Under the pieces are notes generated by a model. It ran no database searches. It saw nothing but the letters and a program-made list of their open reading frames with translations, and had not been told where the DNA came from. Below, piece after piece: positions 1 through 13,581 of a stretch of 64,000 nucleotides of DNA. How positions within the stretch are numbered: position 1 is the stretch's first letter; every line of letters starts with the position of its first letter. The stretch lies in the NCBI RefSeq assembly GCF_030463535.1, contig NC_132879.1, positions 43,870,970-43,934,969 on the forward strand, written 5' to 3'. The stretch is from Salminus brasiliensis. Taxonomy: Eukaryota; Chordata; Actinopteri; Characiformes; Bryconidae. The position numbers and the translations under genes are program-made.

Positions 1-1788
1 CTCATCTGGTCACACTGGGGAGTCCTTTTAGTAAATCTGGCCAAAGCCTATCCAGACACTTTACGGATATGAAACGTATGTTAAAGCCATCAGTCTAAAC
101 TTGCCGCTCATGGGCAATGCGCATGAAAACGTTTCTCTCCCTTATGCAAACTGTTTGTGGGGGAGGATTAGAGAGAAAACAGGTATGTATACTAGAATTG
201 TGGCCTATTGCATGTTCTAGATCACATCAAGCAGACATGAAAATTCATGAGCTGTGAAAAAGGTGACAGGTTCAGAAACCAAATCCCTCTAGTAAGGTCC
301 AGCTATGTTGTTCCTAAAAGGAAACTTAACATAAAAAATTCTGGTGAATTCTGGTGTATTCTGGTGCAAAACACTGGGCTAATTGCTGTTGAGTTAAACA
401 ACTATGCAAACTGGGTTATGTCCAAAAAACACCTTTAACCAGCAATTCTGCTTTACTGACTCCATTATGATACAAAGTGCTTGGACCTTGACAGTTGCCA
501 CTTGCAATGTAATTTGAAGATGGATGCTCAGATCTCACAGACCGCTATGAGTCAGTCATATAGTCATCAACAGAAATCTAGAAAACTAAATATTAGCTGA
601 ACGTTTTGCGTTGCTATCAATAATTAATAACACTTTTGAAGCTACTGAATACATTAATCTGAATATGGGGAAAAGCCACTCACTTTCACACTACTTGGCT
701 TTCTTTTCTATTGTTATAGTATCTATTGTTTGATGCAATCATAAGAGTAGTTGCTGGGCTGTGTTTGTGAGAAAGGAGGGTTTCTCCTACAAAATTTCTT
801 AAAATCTCTCCCTTTCAAAAATGTAAATGTATCAAAGACCCATGATTCTAATGAATGGCATGTTCATTATTCAAAATCATAAAATCCTAAAAGTTGACAG
901 GCTGGCATGTGTGATCAAAGTACCGTATGTTTAGATGTACAGGCTATTTCTATTTTCTGCTGGGATAATTATGGATTTTATTGATAGCTGTGAAATATAA
1001 GAAAATACATAGGAAACTGTTTATCAGACACTGTAATTTGGACAAATAATAGTTTAGTCTGAATATCTTCTCCACCTTCCGGAATGCAAAGAAAAGGAGT
1101 ATTGAAGTGACATTTTATAACCTTTGTAAACAGGCATACTTTGGCAACTTCAGTTAAAACACTGTTACAATAGGTATCATAGATTCCTTAAGCTGATAAA
1201 AAATTACTCATATGAGAAAAACAACCAGCAAGGTAAACTAGCAAGCATCTGGAAAAAAACCTTAAGATTTATTTTCTTTTGTGTAAGTAAATGGGCAAAA
1301 AATTGTATTTGGCCTTTTTCTTTGTGTTGACGAAATTACAATTTTCTTTACAATCTGCTTTGGTAGGATATGCCACTGAATGAACTTTCAAACCCATCTT
1401 CACAAACCAGGTTTTAAGTGTTAGCTGTAGAAATGAACAGCTTTTCCAATAGATGCTTTTTGACTTTCTGTTTTGGTCAAATAGTGAAAAACAACCTTGC
1501 TCAAGATCTAGTCTTTACATAATTTGGGTAAAAAAAAAACATTATTTTGACCAACTGAGGTAAGCACCATAAATACTAGTTAGCACCATAAATATATTTG
1601 CTGATGATTCTGGGTGATACAGTGCTGGGAGTTACACGATAACATATGATAAATAACATAGTTAATGCTAGTATTGTGCTGGAATATCTCTTTGGCCTTT
1701 AAATTTACTTCTAAAGAAGATGTGTCAAAAGGACAATACAGGCTTAACGCACCAAGTCACCAAGTATGAGTGAATGTGTCTGGCTCAC
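1..1788 (-). other. bcat1: Last visible intron of bcat1 (partial)
   Basis: Downstream of the donor after LTDIQ the sequence is AT-rich with no recognisable repeat and no reading frame that matches the expected YGREE-type BCAT1 C-terminus. The terminal exon is therefore presumed to lie outside the window. If the intron were retained, translation would add 13 residues before a stop. Confidence 0.6.
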
Positions 1789-4700
1789 CTGGATGTCTGT
1801 GAGCTCTTGTAGCAGTCTAGAGACAAGTGGGGGGCAGTTACTCTCACAGGGAATCTGAAGATTCTAAACAGAGATAAAAAAATAGTAATTGACATCTGCT
1901 ACAAAACAGTTTTTTCACATTTACATGAACCAAGCAAACATGAAGCGAGACAGATGTACTAAAATGCACCAAGGAACAATATGTTTTTTTCATATTAAAT
2001 CGAGCACTGAAAATTGAAGAAAGAAATCTTCTTGGTCACACAAACTACAAACAAATTAAATATGAATATCAAGTTCAGACTCAGATTTAAGTATGCATTG
2101 AAATTACAAACAACTGTTATTTTTGTTTTTTGTGTCAAATTCATGAACAAAGACTGAAATAAACTGTTTTCACGACTTTGGATTCTCAACTGAGAATGAC
2201 AAGAACAAACAGTACACAAATTTACTGTTTTGTTTCTAGTTTCAGTTGCAAATAGAACTGCATTCATTCATTACCCTCATTTACACACTACAGTCGCAAT
2301 CAAAATTACTTAACCCCTATCACAATATAGGTTTATTAGTGTTTGTTTTTATTAAGGGGTGTTGTTTTAATGGGTGTTTCTTATTTTGTTTCATATTAAA
2401 TTACCGGTATTGTGACAACCCTACTTGGTGTCAGTATTAAAATGAAACATTCTGGTTGTATGACAATTTTAGAATGTATTTCACAATATGTGCTCACAGT
2501 GTGTATTATTTTCTTAAATTTCAATATCTATCTTTCTGTAACTGAACTTTTGCATTTTTTATTTATCTCAATGGGTCAGTTTAAGTATACCTTTTACAGT
2601 ATATACATTTGAACAGCTCACTAGGCTTACCTCTCCCTGGTACAGCACCCTGCCAACTGGGCTGACCACACATGCTGTTCCTGAGCCAAACATCTCCTTC
2701 ACACGGTTCTCATTCAGAGCCAGACGAAGATCAGACATGGTCAAGTACCGCTCGGACACTTTAAATTCCCCCTGTAGACAGGAATATTACATTACAAAAA
2801 ATATATATATTTATATGTGAGGACACATGCAGCATAAGGAACATTTTAGTGTGCAATGCTTCTGTAAATAGTTCAGTGTATTCTGCATTGTGAAATGTTC
2901 TCTGTAAATGATGAAGATGAACACTTAGATCAAGTCCACATTACACAATTTTATTCCACAGTTTTCTAGCGCTTAGAAAATGTATGAGATTAGAGATAAA
3001 TATTTCTAGCTTGGTTTATGATAACTATTCAGCGACACAATTTTTCTAAGCTGACTCTCAGGGAGTGAGGTGAAGGTAACCAAAGCATAGTGAAAGGAAT
3101 ACAGGAATTTGGAGAAAACTCCCTCAAGACTACTGCAAATGATTAGGTTTGGTGCTTCAGAGAGAAAATTCATGAGAACTTAGTCTTTTGTGCTGGTCAC
3201 TTGCAATGTATGGGCCCAGAAAAGAAAGAAGGGTATATATAATTTTCATTTTTTTTTCTATATACATAAATTAGTGTGGAAACAACAACTACAGCAATTC
3301 CCTGTTATCCACTTTATCACGTGATGGACACTATGTTTATTTGTGATAATAATGACAGTAGTCATATAATTAGGCATGCTTTGTCCCAGATGTCTCGGTG
3401 TTATGTGTGAGCCACAAACTAAAGGTCACCAGCGATAAATGTTGTGTAGTGTGAGAAAACGATTTTAAACATCATGTAGTGTCCACTTCGTATTACACAG
3501 ACAAATTCCAGGGTACTAGAGAATGAGGAACCTTATGGGTCAATAACGTGATTGCCCTTCAATAACCTTCTTAGAAAAGAATTAATTTTTAATGACTGAG
3601 AAGTGTAAGGAGCATCAGAACAGAATTATGAAAAAAACAATATATACTCACACAGTTTTGGGATATGCAATATTGGGCTTAATAAGGGTTACAGGAGAGT
3701 AGTTTGCCAAGAAAGTAAGCCCAGTCCTTACCCATTTGCGTGCAAGTTCCAAGACGCTCTGCCGTGTAATGCCTGGCAGGATGATCCCATCTAGAGGAGG
3801 TGTTGCAAGTTCTTCCTCTAAAAGACATCATTATTTTTATGTCAAAGTGAAAGAACAAAATGTTCTGCTCAATTTAATTCCAGTAACCCCACACACTTCA
3901 GGTATCACATCTGTTAAACTTGCCAAAGTGCCTAGGTTCCATCTTCATCCTCAGTTGGCTAAGCTGTATCAGTGTCAATGTGTCTAACACATTTGTCAGT
4001 CTTGCCCCAACTTTTATAAATGTTTAGTCATTTAAGAAATATCTCCCGCCTGGTGTTTAATCATGAGAGCAGGTTTTCTGCATATTACTACAGTTATAAC
4101 ATGATATATGTAAATAATGAAGTTACTCAAGTTTAACAAGCAGGCTTCTTAAATGTGTTTATTACCACCAACTGTAAACACAGACAGGGAATTTCTTTAA
4201 CATTAAGGCTACATTTTGACCACTTGAATGTAAACTTCAGAATATATATCAAAGAATGTACAATGAGCAGACATGACAGACATTTCAGTGGATGGAGATG
4301 GGGCAGAGAGTCACTGGATGTTTTTGCTTTCCAGATTGTTCTTAGATTGGTTAACCACTAGAGGTCACCAACACACAGTGAAATGAAAGTAGCCTTATCC
4401 ACAAACACACTGCACAAAAAAGAGCCTTATGTGTTAAACAGAGCGGGTTTTAACATTATGTGTCCATCCCTGAAAAGTAGCAGAACATATTTCATGGCAT
4501 TCTCAGAAAGATACTGACACACTGTCCAGGAGTGCTTTTCCTGGACTGCTATTACAGACAACCAGTAAAAGAAAGTCTCCCATCACACATTACAAATAAT
4601 GTAATAAACATTACCTCCTTTCTCATTGACCCAGTAAAGGAACAGGTTCATGGTGCCGACCTCCGTGATCTGATGGTCATCCCCGTACAGCCACAGTACT

Positions 4701-7700
4701 TGCTGGCAGCCATAATCCACTGCCTCATACTGAGCACAGATAGAAGCACCATAGTTTCTGCAAATAAAGAGGCTTTGTAAGTACTGCTATTGCATCCCCT
4801 ATGCCCTATAAGTGCCTTAGTTCCATCATCACCCTTAGTGACTCAGCTGTCCCATTACTTTGTAAATCGTTAAGAGTTTGTAACACAATTGCTAGTCTTG
4901 CCTGAATGAAAGTTGCCTTTTAACACAAGTTAAACCTTTCACAAATGTTAGGTCACTTGAAGAATATCTCCTCCCTGGAGAGAATAAAAAAGAAAGTGTG
5001 TGTCCTGATTTACAAAAATAGGAGCAGCCACTATGCTTCTAAAATAGGGACACACATGGTTATGTGCAAATGGCATAGAGCAAAGTTTTGAAACAAGTGG
5101 CTTCACCTTTACCCCAAACAACCCTTAGGAAACATTGATCATTGATTTTTCTGTTGGATTTTTTCCCTCTCGTTTGTTAACTGCTACAAATATGTGGTCA
5201 AAAAGATCAAACTAGTTAGCAAAACTGCAGGTTTTAAAATTATATTAAAATGATATTACAAAGCTGTGAACACTGATCTACCAACAACATTTGAGAGTAA
5301 ATGAGGGAATACTGTAGCAATCCAATAGAAAGTGTCTTTTTCACAAGACCGCAGAAGTAGTGCAAAGTCAACATGAGCCGTGTTGAGCCTGTTAGCTACC
5401 CAGCTTAAGCAATAATGTGTCCACAGACAAGTGGCAGATAGGCTTTACTGCAAAGGTGCAGCTGCTGCCTTAGTGTTACTGTTAGCAAACTACTGATTGT
5501 AGTGACCTGTTTGAAAGAGCAACCAGAAACAATTGATTAGATTTCCAACATCAGATGGTCAATGTAAAAAAATACATTTGAACATAAGGAAATGTGTTGA
5601 TCTTCATTTTAACTATATTGAGAGTTTAAGGTAGCAAAACTAACTAAATAAAAGTAATCTCTACTTTTATTTTTACTTAAAATGACCATATTGGCAGTTG
5701 TTTTAATTATTCTCCATTCGATAATTATTATCTGGACAATGAAATGGCTGATCTAATTGTTTTTAAAACTCAGATTCATATGCCTCTATGAACTTCTTTC
5801 TGAAAACCTTAGCAAATTCTTAGAATCTCGCCATGATCACTTTAACAATCAAGAGCATAGGTTTAAATAAGACAGGTTCTTCCAAAATCCTCTCTTACCC
5901 TTTAGGCTTAAATGTGGAAGTTGTCTAAACATTTTACCCACAAAAAAAAAACTGCATTTCTATACATTTTTCATTTCTTCAGACTTGTTTGTTTAATTAT
6001 ATCTCTCAATATTGTCAAAAAGAAGATTGAATGTTCATATGTTTAAATATGTTTTTATGGGGTGTCCAATTTTTCAATTGTTATATTTCACAAAATCAAC
6101 AAAAACTATTTGCCATTTAAATCAGAGCAAAATAAAATATCAATGCATAAACAGGACAAGGCAAACAAAAGACGTCAAAAATAAGTCACGTCAAGAGTGT
6201 GCAAGTAGACAAAGTGTCCTAATACCTTTAAAGGACAGTGCATTTGTTTGATAACTTGCTGGCCAGCAGGTCTACAATACATTAATGATGCCAGTATCTG
6301 AAACACCAGACGTCAAACTCATAGACCACAGCTTAGAATAAAACACTTAACCATTGGCAAAGTATTCAGAAAACACTATTTACATTAGTTACACTTTAAT
6401 GCTTGAGATTTTCTTTCCTTGGCCAGAATAGAGATTATAGATTAAGCTGGGTTCATACACACAAATTCACTGGTTTAATCTCTAGCAGAGCAAGCGAGAG
6501 TTGAATCACAATTTGGCCCTCAGTTGGGACCAACAGCATTATCTTTACGGAAAATGACAGGTGTTATCTTACTAAAGATTTTTAAAAATCTTTCTTTATT
6601 TCTTACCCTCCCATTTTACAGTCTCCTGTTCCTCCTCTCCAGGCCCTGATGTATTTACAATCTGCCCACAGAGACACAGGTTTGGTCCCTGTGCTGAAGT
6701 ATGAGCCAACAGGACTGAGGATCACAAACAGCAACGCACGTGAGGGCTTCTTTACACCTAAAGAAGGCTACAGACACACAAACAAACTGTAAATTTGTAT
6801 GCAACAGTATATATACATATACATGTTTGGACACTGCTGTTTTAATTACATGTTGATTTTTATAAGTAAATATATATTTTCCTCTTAAGGAAACATTAAT
6901 TATAACATCTTTCTGTAAATTGCTAACACAATTCCAATTTATTGTCTTAATTTACTTGTATGTCCCTTCTTTTTTTATTATACATTAAAAAACTACACTT
7001 GTATGCCTGATACAAATGGAGGACAATGTGAGTAAGGTTTACGATATTATGAGGGATTATAATTAAAACTTAGTGATACGTTATTGCAATGCAATAATTA
7101 CACAGCCTCTTCTCCTTGTAATGTTTTTCTCGCAGTCCAAGGAGAGGCGGGGTCACAGAACTGGGTGACATCGTAAGTCTCAGAGATGCTCACACAGACG
7201 ACAATGTGAAGCCACATATGTGTTCTTTATTAACACAAACACCCAAAACATTAAAGCACTAGCCCTCAGTCTTAAAGAGTCAACAGTAGTGCTCTCTGAA
7301 AGCCCCTGAGCTTCGTGCTACTCTTTCATTTGCTCTCTGCTTGCTCTCTTCTCCACCATGAGGGTTGAGCAGAGAGCAAGCAGAGCTAGGAGCTCCTCCC
7401 TAAGTAGTTACAGCTGTACATAATCAAGGGGAGTGCTCCCAGGCCGAACTGGCACGAGACATAAGCTGTGTTTCAAAGTCTAGGCTGCAGCCACAGTAGG
7501 GTGGGTACTCGGTAGGACTGTCCTATAAAGGCTTCTTCGTAGCCTATTGGTCACACAAAGCTTAGCGGCTGCGAAATGCATCCTATCTCTGCTGCAGCCT
7601 GACTCTGCCTCTTGTTTTTACCACAGTTTTTATTGTGTACCAGTTGACACACAGACACAGATCATAGGGACAGAATGAGGAGTCAGAGTAAAAACACAGT

Positions 7701-10700
7701 GAGTCAGACTCATTTTGGTCTCCAGCATTTTAAAGTCAAAAGAACACTGTGAGAAAAGACTTGCTTCATTCAGACTGTGGTGGAGAAACTATACTCACCT
7801 CAGTCCCGATAAAAGTGGGGCGAATATAGAGACTAGCTGAATCAGACTGAGGAACCCATTCCTGATCCACTTCCACCAGTTTCCTAATGCACTCCAGTAA
7901 CTCAGCACGATCAAAACTCTGCAACACAGATGGGCAAAGTTAAAAAGGTAATACATGCAACACATGGTCAAATTTTCTGTAACTGTGTATAGCTTAGTAG
8001 GAAAAAGATGACCTGACCTGATTTCCAACAGTTCTAGTTCTGTGATATTTTATAGCCTGAAAACCACGTGTGCATTAATTATTTTTATTTTTAGACTGCT
8101 AGGCAGCTGCTTAGTGGAGCCCATGGCTGTTGAGTCCATGGTAGCCCGCGGCTGCTTGGAACAAGATATGAGGAGTCAGAGTATAGAGGTTTTAAATGTA
8201 TCACCTGGCCTTTCGTAACAATGACAGTGAACAAGCCATGAAAATTAATTAACTGACATTTATCTGAGAAATCTTGGGGTGCCCCAATAATTGTGCTTTT
8301 TACACACACACACAAAAAAAATCTAATCTTATTAATCTTGTTTAACCCCTTAACACTCCGAGGCTTATTACACACTAAGGCATATTACTCAGTACTCAGG
8401 GACTACAAATAGGCGGGGCTATTCTTTGGTAATAAAAGATTGTAAAAACACTTTCGGCCCGTCAGCGGTAGGCTTTTTTAGAGAATGTGTAATTCTTAAC
8501 ATTATGCCTTTTGGTAATCAATCAATCTTCTACTTAGTATACTTCTGCCAAGTATTTGCAGCAAAAAACATTTTGACCAAAAGTGGCCAAACCTTTGCAT
8601 GCCACTTTATATTTATTAAACAGGGTGTATAACCTTTACCTATACCTTTAGCCTCAAAACACATCAACGTAGCAAAATACAAACATTCTACCAGCTGCTG
8701 TTGACTTTTAGATTCTCTGAAAAAATAATTAACACACCTAATAGCCCAATAAGAGAACATTCTCAATACTTCACAGCAATCACACACATTTAGCGCTCCA
8801 ATGTTAAAGGCTGATGGTATTTGTCAATAAATTTTAGGTTTGTGTGTCATTGGCTTTACATTTGTCTTCATTACAAACCAATTTCTGCAATGTGCTAAGT
8901 GTCTAGATGCTGTGGAGGAGAAAGTAGCCAGTCAGGCATAACTTACAGGCAGACAGGCCCTGTGGGCAGACTTTAGCATGCGTGTCATATTCAGCATGGG
9001 CCTGAAGAGTCGCACTCTGCCATCTTGTCCTCGATATGCCTTCATGCCCTCAAACAGCTGTCAGAAAGATCATTTGGTCAAACATGAGCAATACAGAGGT
9101 ATTTTATGTACATTTGGCATTAATGTTAAAACATAAAACAAATCTGATATTTTGGCTAATACAGAGATCCCACAGATTTATCAGAGCAAAAATCCCATTA
9201 ATAAAGTACCAATATCGACTAGCTTGTTTAACATTGTAACAAACATCTGAGATGAGAACAAGTGTTTACTGGGATCTCCGATATTTATATTTAAAACTTA
9301 TTTATTAACTTATCTCTTAACCAAAAGAAAGACTATGTTAAATCGTGTCAATCAATTCTGATCATCATAATCAGTATATGTGACATTTTTTATTTCAGTC
9401 CAATCTAATATAAGTACAGTGTTTAAATACTATTAATGATAAAGTATAACTGTAATGTGTAACTCAGTGTTGTTGAACCACACACCTGCACTGCATAGTG
9501 CAAAGCCGAGCAAGCGGGGTGGACACTCAGGTTTCCAAATGGCTGAATGCGAGGTCTTTCCCATCCTCCTTCATTGCTCCATTCAATGGCCAACATGTGG
9601 TCAGTGAACACAGTGCCAAACTGCAGCCCCTTCATCTCAGGTTTGGGCTTGTGAGTCTCAGAAAGCTGGACCACTGTATCTGCAGCCTAAGGAGAAGAAA
9701 GGGAAAGCACTTTCACCATCACCATCACCAGTGTAAACATACTCCAACCAAAAAACCCATATGAGTTAAAGCAAAAGGTTACTACTATTTCATAACAGTC
9801 CAATATACAAAATTCCTTGAAAAAGTCAATGATGTACAGCAACTAAAGTACATGTAATCAGTTGATTTCCACCACTAGGTAATAAAGGGTGCTGTGATAA
9901 CCAGAGTTAACGACCATGCACATAGTTGTACCAGGCCTTTAAACTTGGACTCTCCAGCAGCCATTGCCTGAGATTAACAGCACACAGATTACAGCCTTCC
10001 ACAGTCCTGCGTAATCCCAGATTACTGAGAAGGTGAGGCAATGTCATTTTATAGCATTATAATTCTATGATAAAAATAAATTTACATAGTTTCATATATA
10101 ATAATATTATATACGTCATATAAATGTGGAAATAACTATTCAAATCCCATCATACTCAGATGATGTATAATATGTCTAACAAAAAGTCATCTGAGATTCA
10201 ACCAACAGTGCCTAATTCTCTGCTGGAACAAGAGGGTCACATTTAAGCCTCATTTATTGTTGTCTTTCCAGCAAGGCAGAGCTTATTTCATGTTTTAGAC
10301 CAGAAAGGGTAACTGCTTCGGTTCCCTACAGTTCCATGGTGCTCGTTTGAGCCCGGTTTGCCTTTGCAAGAAGCTCCGTCCCACGCACGAGAAGTGCAGT
10401 AAGTAACGCCAATAACCTCCTTTTTCTGCAGTGACTATTTCCCAGTAACACACAAATGTAAGCAAATTAGAGGTGAGTATAGGGCAGTTGACTGACCCCA
10501 GGTCAGCTTCTCAACAGCACTGTAGTATTAAGATCATTTTAGGGAGTAGAGAAAGTGTTTCATGTGACACTCATTTTATGTTTAACTGCTTCAGAGAGTC
10601 CTACTCTATTGGCAACACTTCTCTACAGGGGCTAGACAAGCTGTGTGTGAATTAGCACATCTGTGTCAGCAATAGGTGCAACCTAAACTAGCTGAATGCA

Positions 10701-13581
10701 TTCATTAGAAGAGGTGTCCACAAACATTTGAACATTTAGTTTATTATTGAAATGTATTAATGTGTTCATAGTGAATATTAGTGCTGGTAATGGATCTAAA
10801 TATAGAACGAATACATCATTATTTAATAATAAATGCCTTATATATATAATAGTGCTGGGTTTAATACCACAACAGGCAGATCTAACCAAAAACAGACAAT
10901 CAAAGCTAGTAAGTGATATAACACAGTTATAGTATCATCAACATCTTGTTTACCACTGTATACACATTCCTACAGTCAAAGTCCGACAACACAATATTGA
11001 TTCCCAATGTGTCACCTCCAGCTCAGCAACCTCTATTAATACATCAATAAACACACGGCACCCTTCTGTTTTTTCACACTGGAACAGACTCGACTTCAAC
11101 ACGGCACTCATGTTCTTTAACTGAAAAGGTCTCAAGACATCCCTTAGGATTTAATGCAGTCAACTGTCAATGTATTTAGAGTTACTGTACATTCAATGTC
11201 TTTTGGGGAAATGTATATATATTAAACTCCAAGGTTTGCAGTTTTAAACTTTTAGATAATGTTCCTTACAACACTCATGCCAATAAGCCTCTAATCTGTT
11301 ATGTGGTATTTTGCCTCACAGGCTCTAGCATGTCAATAGTCTTTAACTAGCTTACTATAAATACACTGATCTAATCGTGTGACAGGCCAGAATGAAGCAG
11401 AGTAAGCATACAGGTAGAGCTGTACAGGGATATGACAACATATCATGCTCCTCTGTCAGTTGGTTCATCCTGCCTGATTTTGTTGTTCCTGCTAATGTTC
11501 ACTAAACTTAGCTATCATCAAGGTTCAGTATGAAGAGACAGCAGGCAAATCTCTATCCTGACTGTGCCCTGGGTTTGCCCTGGATGACCATTAACCCTGC
11601 CGTCAGTCCATCCTCAGCCTCAGCCTTAACCCCATCTGCGTGTTAGCTGAATCCATTTAACATCATTCAGTGAGGCAACTGTTGTGCCTACAATGTAGAC
11701 ACATACTTGGCATTTATTGAAAGCGTCAACTGACAAACTGCATAAGATCCTCAAGGCGGTAATCATCTAGAAAAGTAAAGAGCAGATATAATGCTGCTAC
11801 ATTACTGTACTGTACTTTACCAATATTTATATCTAGCGGTAAATTCATATTGTTTATCCATCTCTAATTAGAGCTCCCACTGACTCACTTACAAGAACAG
11901 GACGTGGGGCATGACTTTTGACTTCTGTGCATGCCCACTCAGAGTACCCAGGTAGCGTGAAAAAGGTGAACACTTTCACTTCTTGTCCCCTAATCACTTA
12001 CCTGAGTCAGAGAGACAGAGAGAGAGAGAGCGTGTGTATACAGAGAGGAAGCTTGATTGACAGGGCTTATAGAGATCTGGGAAAGTGGATTCTCTTTCAG
12101 CTCAACCTAAGACTTTTAGTCAGAGACCAGGTTCCTTCCATGCGGAAAAGGGGGAAAGGGGGGCTTCCCAGGTGTACATTTTGGTTATGGAGGCCAAAAT
12201 CCGAACCCTTCAGATGAACTTATTAGGTCTGTCTTAACAAGATGGCTTCTTAAAGATCTTCTTGAAGAATCCTGGCTTAAAGCTGTTAGTGTTTCAGCCC
12301 TGTAAGAGGATGTACGTGTTTGGATGCAGTGAGGAATACACACAGGGACCCTAACAGGGGAGCCACTGTTTTTTCTGTTTGTTTTTTCACCGAAGAAGAG
12401 TGTTTCCTTCATTTCGGTCAAAATGTTGCTGTTGGATTTCTCGTTGCAGGCAAGTGCTCTATCAATCTGCTCGTTTTTTTAAATATCATTCATTTATGGA
12501 GTTCGATTACAATGAAGGCAACCCTAAAAGGTGCTGTTGTGTTTGAAAACCATGTAGGCAGAGCTGGCCCTCAGTGTTCAGAGTGGACAGAGTGCAGGCG
12601 GATACAAAACCAGTGTTTCAGAAGGTTACCTTGAAACTAGGCACGTTGTTGCCCACATCGTTAAAAGCAGGATCTTCACCTCGGTCCTGAAAAACAGACA
12701 AACAACTCAATTGTAACACTTTCTTTCACACTGAGAGGAGCAGACTCCTTTTTTCTCGACATCCAATATGATCATTTGGTACACTGACAAACACAGCTGT
12801 TGCTCAGACTTCAAATAAAGACGACATGTTAAACGTACGTGGCACGAGGGCTTCATTTAAAGACTGCACTGCTAACGTATCGTTTTCCAGCATCCTGAAG
12901 CATACTGAACTAAAGATAGTCTGTCCTGCTGGCACAACGTTCAAATAAACGACGACGTCGTCGTCGGAACAGCCTGTGCCACGGAATCTCCTCACAAGCC
13001 AAGCAGTACCATCACGCGGTGTCGAATAACACCATCTACTAACGCTAAAGGACTAAAATAACGTAAAGGACTGCAAAACCTAGCTACTACAACGTGCCCC
13101 GTATAACGGTTATTCTGCTTACACAGTGTCTGCTGGCGACTTTAGGATGAACAGTGCCGCTACACGGGTCCATCTCCTCGCAAGCCGGGTTTACCAGTGT
13201 CGACTAATGAGTAAAAAAAATCGTAGTGTCACATACAAACACGGCGCGGGCGACACTGGCGCTAGCTCTCTCAGCCTCTTTCACACACCACGCATTTTTC
13301 CACACAGCAAGGTCAGAAAAGGAGAATGCATGGCCTCGTTGAGATTGTGTTAACACACAAACGCGGCAGGAAAGCCTTCGCTAATCCCCCATACACACTC
13401 TGTCTAACCGTAGCTCGTGTGTCTGAGGTAAATAAACACCGAGCGGTTCCTGGAGACGGTCGCCGTTATTGTCTCCTAGGAGCGTTGCGAAGACAGCGGC
13501 GCGAGCGGCGCGGTTCCTTACCTCGAGACGTGGCGCACGCGCGGCGGCGGCTGCTGCTGCTGCTGCTGCTTCACTCGCCAT
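1789..13581 (-). CDS. bcat1: bcat1, branched-chain amino acid aminotransferase (10 of about 11 coding exons)
   Basis: PLP-dependent class IV aminotransferase that transfers the amino group of Leu, Ile or Val to 2-oxoglutarate; BCAT1 is the cytosolic form in vertebrates. Coding exons on the minus strand, all with GT-AG borders: 13522-13581, 12630-12686, 9486-9686, 8947-9057, 7799-7918, 6607-6767, 4615-4757, 3732-3817, 2631-2771, 1789-1863. They join in one frame of 385 codons. The start ATG (13579-13581) sits in a good context (AGCAATGG). Family motifs in order: [10 protein letters not shown] (substrate-binding domain), [49 protein letters not shown] with the PLP-binding Lys at about residue 234, [28 protein letters not shown] and FGSGTACVV. 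The last exon stops after LTDIQ at a GTGAGC donor, so about 13 C-terminal residues lie left of the window. BCAT1-type residues ([30 protein letters not shown]) and synteny favour bcat1 over bcat2, although the N-terminal FKAAD stretch is reminiscent of BCAT2. Confidence 0.95.
2631..2771 (-). CDS. bcat1: bcat1 exon with altered redox motif (CVVS)
   Basis: This 47-codon exon encodes [12 protein letters not shown] through [20 protein letters not shown]. Mammalian BCATs carry a CXXC redox/chaperone motif at this place (CVVC in BCAT1, CQVC in BCAT2). Here the second cysteine is serine (about residues 347-350), read directly from the sequence (agc on the coding strand). The surrounding residues are conserved and the exon has proper splice sites, so this is not a frame error. 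Confidence 0.9.
6607..6767 (-). CDS. bcat1: bcat1 exon carrying the PLP-binding lysine
   Basis: The exon encodes [13 protein letters not shown] through [10 protein letters not shown] and ends in phase 2 at GTAAGA; the glycine codon is completed by the next exon (4615-4757), which continues NYGASICAQ. By homology with human BCATs, the Lys in the K-[ML]-G-G-N-Y-G motif forms the Schiff base with pyridoxal phosphate. The residue is intact here, so the enzyme is predicted to be catalytically competent. Confidence 0.9.
7120..7620. repeat. Unidentified intronic block with a perfect 15-bp inverted repeat
   Basis: Within a bcat1 intron this 0.5-kb stretch is more GC-rich than its surroundings. CTCTGCTTGCTCTCT at about 7335-7349 is perfectly complementary to AGAGAGCAAGCAGAG at about 7370-7384, which would form a hairpin with a roughly 20-base loop. 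The block looks like an inserted repeat, but I do not recognise the family. Confidence 0.35.
10550..10745. repeat. MITE-type fish repeat end (ATTCAT..GTGTCCACAAACATTTG)
   Basis: The segment ends with a motif containing GAATGCATTCATTAGAAG and GTGTCCACAAACATTTG, preceded by CTCTATTGGCAACACTTCT and CTAGACAAGCTGTGTGTG. These are characteristic of a dispersed fish DNA-transposon-derived repeat. The terminal motif recurs in the same orientation at about 18860-18905, so it is a repeat within this window as well. Confidence 0.55.

Noticed and set aside
1789..13581. Assignment as bcat2 (mitochondrial form)
   Set aside because: The N-terminal FKAAD..HKPKP stretch looks BCAT2-like, but the core motifs ([35 protein letters not shown]) and the irag2-dnai7 synteny are BCAT1-type.
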